Shown here in pieces: positions 21,606 to 30,859 of a stretch of 64,000 nt of DNA (positions within the stretch are counted from its first letter, which is position 1; each line of letters starts with the position of its first letter). This DNA is from Cranoglanis bouderius (Eukaryota > Chordata > Actinopteri > Siluriformes > Cranoglanididae): contig CM042540.1 in assembly GCA_023630585.1 (NCBI GenBank), forward strand, positions 15,740,574 to 15,804,573, read 5' to 3'. The notes below the pieces were generated by a model. It ran no database searches. It saw nothing but the letters and a program-made list of their open reading frames with translations, and was not told the DNA's origin. The position numbers and the translations under genes are program-made.

Positions 21606-23714
21606 TCAAACCTCTGACTGCTGCTTGTCGGGGCTGGAAGTTGCCTTGTTAACCTCCTTGAGCAGCTCCCTTGTAGAGACCTTCTGCTGGGCCTCCGGCT
21701 GGAGCTCGGGGCTGGAGGTCGCCACGCTAACCTCCCTGAGCAGCTCCGCTGTGGAGACCTTCTGCTGGGCCTCCAACTGGAGCTCGGGGCTGGAGGTCGC
21801 CACGTTAACCTCCTTGAACAGCTCCGCTGTGGAGACCTTCTGCTGGGCCTCCAGCTGGAACTCGGGGCTGGAGGTCACCACGTTAACCTCCTTGAACAGC
21901 TCCGCTGTGGAGACCTTCTGCTGGGTCTCCAGCTGGAGCTCGGGGCTGGAGGTCGCCTTGTTAACCTCCAGAGGCAGCTCCTCTGAGGAGACCTCCTGCT
22001 GGGCCTCCTGCTGGAGCTCGGGGCTGGAGGTCACCACGTTAACCTCCTTGAACAGCTCCGCTGTGGAGACCTTCTGCTGGGTCTCCGGCTGGAGCTCGGG
22101 GCTGGAGGTCGCCTTGTTAACCTCCAGAGGCAGCTCCTCTGATGAGACCTCCTGCTGGGCCTCCTGCTGGAGCTCGGGGCTGGAGGTCGCCACGTTAACC
22201 TCCTTGAACAGCTCCGCTGTGGAGACCTTCTGCTGGGCCTCCGGCTGGAGCTCGGGGCTGGAGGTCACCACGTTAACCTCCTTGAACAGCTCCGCTGTGG
22301 AGACCTTCTGCTGGGTCTCCGGCTGGAGCTCGGGGCTGGAGGTCGCCTTGTTAACCTCCAGAGGCAGCTCCTCTGAGGAGACCTCCTGCTGGGCCTCCTG
22401 CTGGAGCTCGGGGCTGGAGGTTGCCACGTTAACCTCCAGGGGCAGCTCTGCTGAGGAGACCTCCTGCTGGGCCTCCGGCTGGAGCTCGGGGCTGGAGGTC
22501 ACCACGTTAACCTCCTTGAACAGCTCCACTGTGGAGACCTTCTGCTGGGTCTCCGGCTGGAGCTCGGGGCTGGAGGTCGCCTTGTTAACCTCCAGAGGCA
22601 GCTCCTCTGAGGAGACCTCCTGCTGGAGCTCGGGGCTGGAGGTCGCCACGTTAACCTCCAGGGGCAGCTCCGCTGTGGAGACCTCCTGCTGGGTCTCCGG
22701 CTGGAGCTCGGGGCTGGAGGTCGCCACGTTAACCTCCAGGGGCAGCTCCGCTGTGGAGACCTCCTGCTGGGCCTCCTGCTGGAGCTCGGGGCTGGAGGTC
22801 ACCACGTTGACCTCCAGGGGCAGCTCCGCTGTGGAGACCTCCTTCTGGGCCTCCTGCTGGAGCTCGGGGCTGGAGGTCGCCACGTTAACCTCCAGGGGCA
22901 GCTCCGCTGTGGAGACCTCCTTCTGGGCCTCCTGCTGGAGCTCGGGGCTGGAGGTCGCCACGTTAACCTCCAGGGGCAGCTCTGCTGTGGAGACCTCCTT
23001 CTGGGCCTCCTGCTGGAGCTCGGGGCTAGAGGTCACCACGTTAACCTCCAGGGGCAGCTCCGCTGTGGAGACCTTCTGCTGGGCCTCTGGCTGGAGCTCT
23101 GGGGTTGCCCGCCTGTGGAGCCATTTGTGTGCTCGCCAGCTGTCCTTAAAGCAGTCCTGGGAGCAGAAGTAATAGCTCCTAGTTCCCTGATTTTTACAGG
23201 TGGAGCACTTTAGACTGGCCTGCCGGGTGCAGCCCTTGGTAGCGCATTCCTGGGTCCAGGGTTGAGAGGTGCAGGCCGCCATATTAGCCTGCTTCCTCTC
23301 GTAATACTCCAGGAGTGACTGACTGGACCGATGACCCAGATGGTCCTTCCCCAAGAATGTCCTGAGGTCGGGCATGAATTCTGGGCTGCCAAATACCTGA
23401 ATCAGTATATCCACAAAGCCGGAAACTGAAGAGATCCTGGTGGAACCACTGGCAAGGTGAAGCTCCGCCCACTGACGGGCAGAACCGACCAGGCGGGACA
23501 GGAGGAACCTTAACCACTGTTCTTCGGTGGGCAAGGGATCCTTTACACTGAGAAAATACATTTGGGCCTTCCATAAAAAACATTGAGGCCACATGGAGAA
23601 GCCATCATATGCCTCCGGGATAATAATGAAAATCCATTGTTCAAAGGACACTGAATCGAAGGGAGGAACGAAAAATTCAGTGTGGCCGGCCCAAGATTTC
23701 CCCGCTGCATCCAT
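21606..23714 (-). CDS. Gag-like protein with MetAP1-type C6H2 zinc finger and 19 x 26-aa repeats
   Basis: 702 residues from ATG at 23714, 17 nt inside the 5' LTR; the start MDAAG is shared with a relic at 15.57 kb. Residues about 15-140 resemble retrotransposon Gag: a Phe-rich start, YDGFSMWPQCFLWKAQMYF, then QWLRFLLSRLVGSARQW and VDILIQVFGSPEF. Residues 157-200 form a zinc finger with the pattern C-x4-C-x7-C-x2-C-x10-C-x3-C-x7-H-x3-H. Its stretch YYFCSQDCFKDSWRAHKWLH is of the class otherwise known from the N-terminus of methionine aminopeptidase 1. Residues 206-695 are 19 tandem repeats of ELQQEAQKEVSTAELPLEVN plus VATSSP. It ends at TGA 21606-21608 and the same frame continues beyond. No CCHC knuckle or enzyme domain. 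Likely a structural particle protein; the finger's role is unknown. The frame also opens upstream to a GTG in the LTR, which I did not use. Confidence 0.85.
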   Translation of the reverse strand: MDAAGKSWAGHTEFFVPPFDSVSFEQWIFIIIPEAYDGFSMWPQCFLWKAQMYFLSVKDPLPTEEQWLRFLLSRLVGSARQWAELHLASGSTRISSVSGFVDILIQVFGSPEFMPDLRTFLGKDHLGHRSSQSLLEYYERKQANMAACTSQPWTQECATKGCTRQASLKCSTCKNQGTRSYYFCSQDCFKDSWRAHKWLHRRATPELQPEAQQKVSTAELPLEVNVVTSSPELQQEAQKEVSTAELPLEVNVATSSPELQQEAQKEVSTAELPLEVNVATSSPELQQEAQKEVSTAELPLEVNVVTSSPELQQEAQQEVSTAELPLEVNVATSSPELQPETQQEVSTAELPLEVNVATSSPELQQEVSSEELPLEVNKATSSPELQPETQQKVSTVELFKEVNVVTSSPELQPEAQQEVSSAELPLEVNVATSSPELQQEAQQEVSSEELPLEVNKATSSPELQPETQQKVSTAELFKEVNVVTSSPELQPEAQQKVSTAELFKEVNVATSSPELQQEAQQEVSSEELPLEVNKATSSPELQPETQQKVSTAELFKEVNVVTSSPELQQEAQQEVSSEELPLEVNKATSSPELQLETQQKVSTAELFKEVNVVTSSPEFQLEAQQKVSTAELFKEVNVATSSPELQLEAQQKVSTAELLREVSVATSSPELQPEAQQKVSTRELLKEVNKATSSPDKQQSEV
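21630..23099 (-). repeat. 78-bp tandem repeat array (19 units) in the gag-like gene
   Basis: Nineteen units of 78 bp (26 codons); unit 7 is 12 bp shorter. Unit subtypes differ mainly at the LPLEVNVA / LPLEVNKA / LFKEVNVV positions. In the middle of the array these subtypes recur in short blocks, which suggests recent multi-unit duplication. All length changes keep the frame. Confidence 0.95.
23115..23246 (-). other. C6H2 zinc finger coding segment
   Basis: Encodes the eight putative zinc ligands of the Gag-like protein (six Cys, two His; residues 157, 162, 170, 173, 184, 188, 196 and 200). Spacing and flanking residues match the finger family of methionine aminopeptidase 1 rather than MYND or CCHC fingers. 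No introns, as expected for a retroelement copy. Confidence 0.8.
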
Positions 23715-23718
23715 GTTT

Positions 23719-23731
23719 GGGCGGAGTATTC
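23719..23731 (-). promoter_or_regulatory. Primer-binding site, probably self-priming
   Basis: On the minus strand GAATACTCCGCCC directly follows the 5' LTR end. It does not begin with TGG, as a tRNA-primed site would. Its core (23721-23730) is exactly complementary to 24016-24025 in the 5' LTR, and 12 bases are complementary to both related solo LTRs (1259-1270 and 58975-58986). Confidence 0.65.
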
Positions 23732-24346
23732 TGTTACGAAACACAGACGTGTTGGTCGGAAGAGGGAGTCAGGATGCATGTGCTGGGGAGACGTCAGTAA
23801 ATGTTGAAGAGTTTATTTTAAACAAAAGAATCCATATTATGAGCAAAACAAACTGTAATCCAGGCTGTAGTAAACAAGATTAGTGATCTGGGAAACACCG
23901 GAACAAAGCGCACGGTTAAACACATCTAAATTCTAGCAAACTGAACTATGAGTAACAATACTATGAAAAACCAAGACTATGATTAACTATGACAAACTTA
24001 TACTAATACTAACTAAATACTCCGCGTTGAAGCGGACAAAAACACCAAATAATACCCACAATCAAAGACACCTGGACATGATAATCACATTAGACAGAGA
24101 ACCAATGAGGAAACGGGGCAGAGACATGATGTACAATAACAAACACACACGGGGAAACACAGGAGGCGGAGACATGACGTGAACGAAAACAAAACGCACA
24201 TGGCATAGGTAAACAACACGAGAGTCTTTATGAATGGAATGTCTGTCGGAGAGTTTTTGAATAGCGCTGGAAAGCGTGCAGTGGAATGCGGAAGTGTTCG
24301 AGTCCACCGCTCGAGCGACTCGGAGAACGAGGGGAAACTTCTAACA
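23732..24346 (-). repeat. 5' LTR of the 19.9-24.3 kb element
   Basis: 615 bp. Compared with the 3' LTR it lacks 18 bp, including the TATA-like box, plus 3-bp and 2-bp stretches. As the two LTRs are identical at insertion, this deletion came later and probably weakened the promoter. The priming motif AATACTCCGC is kept at 24016-24025. Confidence 0.92.
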
Positions 24347-24351
24347 AGTTC

Positions 24352-25244
24352 AAAATACTAGAACCGGCAAATAAATGTATTATAACGTGCAGTAAACTGT
24401 AAGCAACAAAATCTAATCGATATTTGATATGACCATCTGTGGCAGTTTACAATATATAGTAAGTTGTTCCAAGCACCTTTGGAGAGCTTGCTATTGTTCT
24501 TCTACAGAGTTTTTTGTTAGCTCTCCCCCTTTTTTCTTTCTTTCTTTCTATTCAACAACCACAAATATGTTAATTAGTTTGTTGGTTCAAACTGGTAACT
24601 TTGGGTTTAAGTTTACTCACTGATTTGTATTTTTTGGTATTTATTGGTTAATACAGATGTTAGTGTAATCATTGGATTATTATTAATTTATTTTTTAAAT
24701 AAAACTATTAGCTATTTGTTATGTTACTTTTAAATGCTGTTAATGTTATTTATGGGTTAAATTATGTCAGTTGATGTAAAGCACAAACACAAAACAATTT
24801 ACTTATGTTTCCACTTTGCCTTTCTAAAAAAAAATTTTAATTGCACCCAAATTTTGTTGATTTTTGCTCTCCTTTAAAGAAAACAGAGAGTTTAATGAAT
24901 AAGTTTGCATGCATGCTACCACTCAGCCACTCAGTAGCTATAGTTCTGTTTCCTGGCTTGCAAACAATAAATATTATCTGTAAATGAAAAAAAAAGATTG
25001 GGAGAAAAAAGCACAACTTGATAAGCAACTTGCCAAACTATGAAGAACATGCTTTAAAAAGTATATTGTTACATTTTACATGTTTATATTGCTCTTACAT
25101 TCTTCATTCTAATCGCCAAAGATTTCCACATTGGTTCAAAAATATGAGCTCTTTCGTTTCCCATTCCAAATGTACTTATTTTATTTTATTTTGTTTTATT
25201 TTTTTTAAATAACAAGGGTTAAATAAAAAATGAAAGGAAAACAG
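24352..25244. other. AT-rich intergenic stretch
   Basis: No gene or known repeat recognised between the LTR element and the odorant receptor's 3' end. Confidence 0.5.
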
Positions 25245-26186
25245 TTAACTTTTTACATTTTGACAACAGCAATGACTGAATAGTATTCCCATGACCTGCT
25301 TACGTATTTTAGTCAGTTTTAGTCCATAAATAATGGGATTTAAAATAGGGGGCATAAATAGGAAATCCAGTGCAAAAAAATTTCTCAAGCCCTGTGGAAA
25401 GGAAGTTGAACCATATCGACTGTAAAGAACATCAAATAACAAGGCAATAGTAACATTGAACAATACCAGCAGGTGTGGCATACAAGTCTGCATGAATTTG
25501 TACTTGCCCTCTTGTGAATTTTTACATTTTCCAATCAACTGAATATATGAGCAAACAACCAACACTGCATGTCCAAAATACACTATTATAATTATGTATC
25601 CAATCACATTATTCACTGTTGTAGAGGAACATGCCAGTTTAACAACTGCCCAATTTTCACAATATAGCTTTTCAATATTTGAGCCACATAAGGTTAGTCT
25701 TGATGTTAATAAGACTAAAACAGCCATGGAACAAAATGGTGCAAGCCAACAAAAAAGGATACATTTTACAATTTTGTGGTTTGTCATTTCTGAGTGGTAT
25801 TTTAGTGGTCTACATATTGCCACATACCTGTCATAGGCCATTACTGTTAAAGTTGAATAGTCACATAAAACAGATGAATAAATAACAAATATTTGAGTCA
25901 GACACCCCGCATAAGAAATAGAATGAATATGAGACAGCAAATCATACATTAATTTAGGGTAGAAACCAGAAGTGCCATAGAGTGCATTTATACATAAATT
26001 ACACAAAAATATATACATAGGTTCATGAAGCTGCTTATTTGAGGCAATGCAGAAAATTATGGTGATATTACACAATAAGATAAAATTATAAGCCAATGCT
26101 GTCAAAGAAAAAAACATATATCTGTTTTCCATGGTTCCATCTAAACCAGAGAGGGTGAACATTAAAATGGTTGAAATATTCTCCAT
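25245..26186 (-). CDS. Odorant receptor (fish OR-type GPCR) 1
   Basis: A 313-residue seven-transmembrane receptor for odorants, acting in the plasma membrane of olfactory neurons. Visible family marks: N-glycosylation site at Asn3 (NIS), TM1 with Asn40, LHEPMYIFL (53-61) entering TM2, Cys95 at the top of TM3, MAYDRYVAIC (116-125) at the TM3/loop border, KFMQTCMPHL (230-239) before TM6, and PPILNPIIYG (279-288) in TM7. Length is normal for the family and the single coding exon is uninterrupted. On the minus strand CATTCCTTTACAG ends at 26221, giving a plausible acceptor 34 nt before the start codon. Flanked by an LTR element and LINE/Tc1 debris. The ligand cannot be told from sequence. Confidence 0.93.
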   Translation of the reverse strand: MENISTILMFTLSGLDGTMENRYMFFSLTALAYNFILLCNITIIFCIASNKQLHEPMYIFLCNLCINALYGTSGFYPKLMYDLLSHIHSISYAGCLTQIFVIYSSVLCDYSTLTVMAYDRYVAICRPLKYHSEMTNHKIVKCILFCWLAPFCSMAVLVLLTSRLTLCGSNIEKLYCENWAVVKLACSSTTVNNVIGYIIIIVYFGHAVLVVCSYIQLIGKCKNSQEGKYKFMQTCMPHLLVLFNVTIALLFDVLYSRYGSTSFPQGLRNFFALDFLFMPPILNPIIYGLKLTKIRKQVMGILFSHCCCQNVKS

Positions 26187-26220
26187 TGTGAATAGTTTTC
26201 ACAGCCTTGCGTGCTGTAAT

Positions 26221-26234
26221 CTGTAAAGGAATGG
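26221..26234 (-). promoter_or_regulatory. Splice acceptor upstream of odorant receptor 1
   Basis: A pyrimidine-rich tract ending in ACAG on the minus strand, 34 nt upstream of the ATG. Odorant receptors usually have a non-coding 5' exon spliced close to the start codon; the donor exon was not identified. Confidence 0.45.
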
Positions 26235-26445
26235 GGTGAATAAGTTTAATTAAAGATTAGACTTCCATAGACAGATGCTGCAAATGTTTATACCTGTCAA
26301 AATCTCTTTGACTGCCTCTAGGCTACAGCCATTTCTGCTTTATGTGAACTGTTATGCAGAGTTTTTTGCAGCGGTGTGGCTTTATATGTTGTGGGTTTGT
26401 GCCATATCTTAGAGTCCAGATGCCTTGTGTATGTCTTGTTTCCTA

Positions 26446-26640
26446 GCTACAGTACCCTTGAGAATCATTGGCACCCTTCATGAAATTCACCATATAATTT
26501 TATTTAAACATATCTTTTTCACTTTCACATAAAAATTTTTTAAGTTGAGTAATTTTTCTACAAAACACAAAAGTAATGGCACTGTTACAACCCCAATTCC
26601 AAAAAAGTTGGGACCCTGTGTAAAATGTAAGAGTGAGATT
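26446..26640. repeat. Two orphan Tc1-type terminal repeats
   Basis: TACAGTACCCTTGAGAATCA (from about 26449) looks like the end of a Tc1 family not otherwise present here. CCCCAATTCCAAAAAAGTTG (from about 26591) is the terminal repeat of the family at 38890. Neither has coding sequence. Confidence 0.6.
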
Positions 26641-26733
26641 ATTAGGTATGCTTATTGTGACGTAATGATTAAGGACAATGGTCTTTGCATGCAGAATGCC
26701 ACTCCACCGTCAACAAACCTCAGTTAGAAAAAA

Positions 26734-27290
26734 CTATTCATAAAAGGCTTGACTAAATAAATATGTTTTCAGCCTAAACTTATGTACTGAGACTGTGTCT
26801 GAGTCCCGAACACTAATTGGAAAGCTGTTCCATAACTGTGGGGCTTTGTAAGTGAAAGCTCTACCCTCTGCTGTAGCCTTCATTATTTGAGGTACCAACA
26901 AATAGCCTGCACCTTTTGATCGAAGTAGGCGTGGCAGATCATAAAAGACCAAAGTTCGCTCAGGTAGCTTGGTGCCCCAAAGTTCGCTCAACATTCAGTA
27001 AGGTCAATAGTAGTATTTTACAATTACAATAACAGAACCTTGCCGAACACCAAACTATAACTTAGTATGCATAGAGAAATCACCATTTACATCTACAAAC
27101 TGATAACGATCAGTCAAATAAGATCTGGGCTGGGAGAGGGTTGTTCCCTTAACTCCAACAATATTTTCTAGTCTTATCAAGGAGAATAGTATGATCGATG
27201 GTATCAAAAGCTGCACTAAGGTAAAGCAACACAAGCAAGGAGACACAACCCTGATTAGAGGCCAGTAGTAGACTTTAGTCTACTAGACAA
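26734..27290 (-). pseudogene. L2-like LINE reverse transcriptase fragment with internal deletion
   Basis: On the minus strand the RT motif-A region appears first (a decayed LDLSAAFDT-like sequence near 27250), then a segment around LENIVGVKGTTLSQPRSYLT and DVNGDFSMHTKL (27055-27190). A jump leads to the C-terminus, with PQLWNSFPISVRDSDTV and RLKTYLFSQAF (26734-26994). The catalytic YADD region is missing. It resembles the C-terminal signature of the LINE at 46130-49145 but is a different subfamily. Confidence 0.78.
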
Positions 27291-27399
27291 ATTACTCACC
27301 AAGTGGAAGGGCCCTTTGAGGTCACATGGTGAGCTAGGGAATCGAGTATGTGGTGAGGCAACCAGACAGAGTACATGCACTGCAAATATGTGGATCACC

Positions 27400-27960
27400 T
27401 CAAACTTGAATGGCTAAAGTGTCAGATACCAACGTGTGATCCATACATTGGCTTCTTTTATGCTGGAAAGCCCCTGTAGTGTGGCATGGTCCGAACAGAG
27501 ACTGAAGGCCCTACATATAGAATGGAAGGGTGAGGACAACCCACTTGATGGCCAGGCACTCTTTCATGATTGTACTGTACCAGCTCTCCCATATTGAGCA
27601 CTGGGTCCTCCTCCACCTCCACAACCTGGGACAACACTGCCCCTGGTCCTCTGTCCAACGCATCCATCTGTAAATCAATAGGGAGTGAGGAGTCAAGAGA
27701 ATGTAAGAATGAGTCACCACAAAATGCAGCTTTCACCTGATTAAAGGCCCACTGATGTGGCTTTGTCCACTGGGTGAGATCTGGTGCTCACTTTTTAGTG
27801 AGATCAGTCAGAGGGCTGACGTCTGGTGACATCCAAATTAGTTACAAACCTATGAAAATAGGCAGCCAGCCCCATAATTGCTTCACCTCTTTTTTTGGTC
27901 TTGGGTCTTTGGCATGGAGAGCAGCAATTCTCCACAATGAGCTCTAATCAGAGGGAAGTC
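27400..27960 (-). pseudogene. Ty3/gypsy RT end and RNase H fragment
   Basis: The minus strand reads from an RT thumb/connection-like region (LTDLTKK and QWTKPHQWAFNQVKAAF near 27730-27830) into RNase H (LPIDLQMDALDRGPGAVLSQ near 27640), then a second frame with KECLAIKWVVLTL (27511-27600). The RNase H Asp of the DASD-type motif is present as DALD. Several frameshifts, no flanking LTR. It belongs to a gypsy lineage; which one is not clear. Confidence 0.72.
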
Positions 27961-29057
27961 CACCCTGAATGAATCACAGACATCCCAACTCTCCCAGAAG
28001 TTTCGGGAGTCTCCTGCATTTTAATAGTGACTCCCTGATGCCTGCAAATTATATACATTATCCCAGAAATACTCTCCCACTAGTTGCAGATTGGGTAATT
28101 GGCTTGAATGTAGTAGAAAGCAATGTGATGTGTAAGGATCTACTTACACATCTATTTTTAAATACTTTCATTTTGACACCGCATCTGCATGTTCCTTAAC
28201 TAATCAGAGTGCATGCAAGTGGATTTGGCGCAGGATAAAAACAGGAAGCTAAGCTAAATAAAAAGTGGAATACAATGGCCATGTTGAGTAGTGAGAAACT
28301 TATAAAAGTTAAGTTTAGACCCGTGGGATACTCGAGTTATATTGTGTTATGTAGATTCAAAATTTATGTTCTTGAGTACAGCTGGGACTGTGAGTCACAA
28401 AAATGGTCTGCACATAATTTTCTTGGACTGAGTGACTAGCCAAATAGCAGTTAGCGAGCTACTCTATGTTTGAAAAGTGTTAGCCTATACTTGTGTTTAT
28501 TTGGTTTATTTTATTGTGTAGGACCTTGGCGCACAAGCAGCATAAGATCACCCCTCACCCCTCACCTTAAATCATGAGCCTCCATGTGCAGACTTTGGGG
28601 CACCAAGCTAAGTACAGCTCATGGCTGAGTGCTGGCTTCTCACTATACTGTGAACAATGGATGATCCCTCAAAGATTAGCGAACCTCTCTTGAAATTGAT
28701 CTAGACCACTGGCCGAGACATGGTGTCTGGCCTACAGGATGAAAGCCCTGAACCTCAGCTGATAACTTTGGGAAAAAGGGGGTGACTCATCCAGACAGGC
28801 CCCAAGGACAATCAACACAGATGAGGCTTTTTGTTCTCTTATCCAGTTCACCCTGTCTTTATCACACTGGTCACACAGACTGCATCAGGACACCTCATAT
28901 AATTCTAAAGGACCAAGAACTGCAAGAATACAATAACAACTGAAATAGCCTATGTTCTTCCATGTGTTACCCTGTAATTATCATGCTTGTAACCACAAAG
29001 TTGCATTAAGACATTTGATTGTTTAAACATGCATGAGTATGATTGATTATGAATATA
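27961..29057. other. Intergenic stretch with a short dispersed repeat
   Basis: A block near 27985-28060 (CATCCCAACTCTCCCAGAAG onward) resembles a dispersed fish repeat. The rest to 29057 shows no gene or element that I can name. Confidence 0.4.
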
Positions 29058-30624
29058 TAGCTGTGGCCAAAAGTTTTGAGAATGACACAAATATTAATTT
29101 TCACAAAGTCTACTGCTTCAGTGTTTTTAGATCTTTTTGTCAGATGTTACTAACTGTTACTGAAGTATAATCACAAGCATTTCATAAGTGTCAATGGCTT
29201 TTATTGACAATTACATGAAGTTTATGCAAAGAGTCAATATTTGCAGTGTTGACCCTTCTTTTTCAAGACCTCTGCAATTCACCCTGGCATGCTGTCAATC
29301 AACTTCTGGGCCACATCCTGACTGATGGCAGCCCATTTTTGCATAATCAATGCTTGGAGTTTGTCAGAGTTTGTGGGTTTTTGTTTGTCCACCCGCCTCT
29401 TGAGGATTGACCACAAATTCTCAATGGGATTAAGGTCTAGGGAGTTTCCTGGCCATGGACCCAAAAATGTCGATGTTTTGGTCCCCGAGCCACTTCGTTA
29501 TCACTTTTGCCTTGTGGCAAGGTGCCCCATCATGCTGGAAAAGGCATTGTTCGTCACCAAACTGTTCTTGGATGATTGGGAGAAGTTGCTCTCTGAGGAT
29601 CTTTTTGTACCATTCTTTATTCATGACTGTGTTCTTAGGCAAAATTGTGAGTGAGCCCACTTCCTTGGCTAAGAAGCAACCCCACACATGAGTGGTCTCA
29701 GGATGCTTTACTGTTGGCATGACACAGGACTGATGGTAGCGCTCACTTTTTCTTCTCCGGACAAGCTTTTTTCCAGAAGCCCCAAACAATCGGAAAGGGG
29801 ATTCATCAGAGAAAATGACATTACCCCAGTCCTCAGCAGTCCAATCCCTGTACTTTTTGCAGAATAGCAGTCTGTCCCTGATGTTTTTCCTGGAGAGAAG
29901 TGGCTTCTCTGCTGCCCTTCTTGACACCAGGCTATCCTCCAAAAGTCTTCGCCTTACTGTGCATGCAGACGTACTCACACCTGCCTGCTGCCATTCCTGA
30001 GCAAGGTCTGCACTGGTGGTGCCCCGACCACGCAGATGAATCAACTTTAGGAGACGGTCCTGGCACTTGCTGGACTTTCTTGGGTGCCCTGAAGCCTTCT
30101 TCACAACAGTTGAACCTCTCTCCTTGAAGGTCTTGATGATCCGATAAATGGTTGATTTAGGTGCAATCTTACTAGCAGCAATATCCTTGCCTGTGAATCC
30201 CTTTTTGTGCAAAACAGTGATGGCTGCACGTGTTTCCTTGCCTGTAACCATAGTTAACAGAGGAAGAACAATAATTTCAAGCACCACCCTCCTTTTAAAG
30301 CTTCCAGTCTGTTATTCTAACTCAATCAGCATGACAGAGTGATCTCCAGCCTTGTCCTCGTTAACACTCTCACCCGTGTTAACGAGAGAATCACTGACAT
30401 GATGTCAGCTGGTCCTTTTGTGGAAGGGCTGAAATGCAGTGGACATGTTTTTTGGGGATTAAGTTAATTTCATGGCAAAGAGGGGCTTTGAAATTAATTG
30501 CAATTCATCTGATCACTCTTCATAACATTCTGGAGTATATGCAAATTTCCATCATAAAAACTGAGGCAGCAGAATTTGTAAAAATTAATATTTGTGTCAT
30601 TCTCAAAACTTTTGGCCACGGCTG
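29058..30624 (-). mobile_element. Tc1-like element I, near complete
   Basis: Both ends are present: the left begins CTGTGGCCAAAAGTTTTGAG after TA, and the right ends in the reverse complement (GGCCACGGCTG) followed by TA at 30625-30626. The terminal inverted repeats match well over about the first 70 bp. It contains one transposase gene with a single frameshift. Confidence 0.9.
29279..30287 (-). pseudogene. Tc1 transposase with one frameshift (element I)
   Basis: A DDE transposase. The frame 29430-30287 (285 codons) covers the N-terminal DNA-binding half (KGFTGKDIAASKIAPKSTIY), the first catalytic Asp (VIFSDESPFRLFG) and the second (LFQHDGAPCHK). An apparent one-base insertion near 29455-29465 shifts the frame. 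The remaining part is open in the next frame (29279-29464) with LDLNPIENLW (Glu) and the end DSMPG. Apart from this shift no stop is seen, making it one of the least damaged transposases in the window. Confidence 0.88.
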
Positions 30625-30859
30625 TAGGTGTGTGATTGATTATTAGTAATGTGTTAATGGCAGCTAACATATGTCTTGTTTTGTATGTGTGTGTTTTTTG
30701 AGTAATTTCCTGGAAGATGAGAGCAAGGAAAATCGGGTAGAACATTGTTAGGTATATGTACCAACAGTTGGAACTAAAAGTTTGATCCACACTCTATTAA
30801 ATGAAGAAAAGAGGAGGCATGAAATTATGTGACCACAAAGACTGAGACTGAGTAAAGTC

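Larger units (their letters stand above)
19885..24346 (-). mobile_element. Complete LTR retroelement: Gag, C6H2 finger and repeat polyprotein, no pol
   Basis: A 4462-bp minus-strand element. Its LTRs lie at 23732-24346 (5') and 19885-20522 (3'), both starting TGTTACG on the plus strand; the other end is AACA in one and decayed to AATA in the other. The flanking pentamers are AGTTC on both sides (19880-19884 and 24347-24351), a perfect target duplication, so this is one intact insertion. By eye the LTRs differ at about 12 bases plus three indels. The internal region (20523-23731, 3.2 kb) is almost wholly one reading frame and has no protease, reverse transcriptase or integrase. It must have relied on enzymes from another element. 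Solo LTR relatives lie at 817 and 58491, and protein-level relatives at 13690 and 57629. Confidence 0.92.

Noticed and set aside
21577..23172. 531-codon open frame on the plus strand, antisense to the Gag-like gene
   Set aside because: It exists because the 78-bp repeat has a period divisible by three and no stop in that antisense frame. It has no Gag-like beginning, no link to the LTR promoter, and reads as low-complexity Ser/Leu/Trp repeats.
23715..23744. Ten-residue upstream extension of the Gag-like protein starting at GTG in the LTR
   Set aside because: A non-ATG start inside the LTR. The ATG at 23714 begins the MDAAG motif shared with the relic at 15.57 kb.
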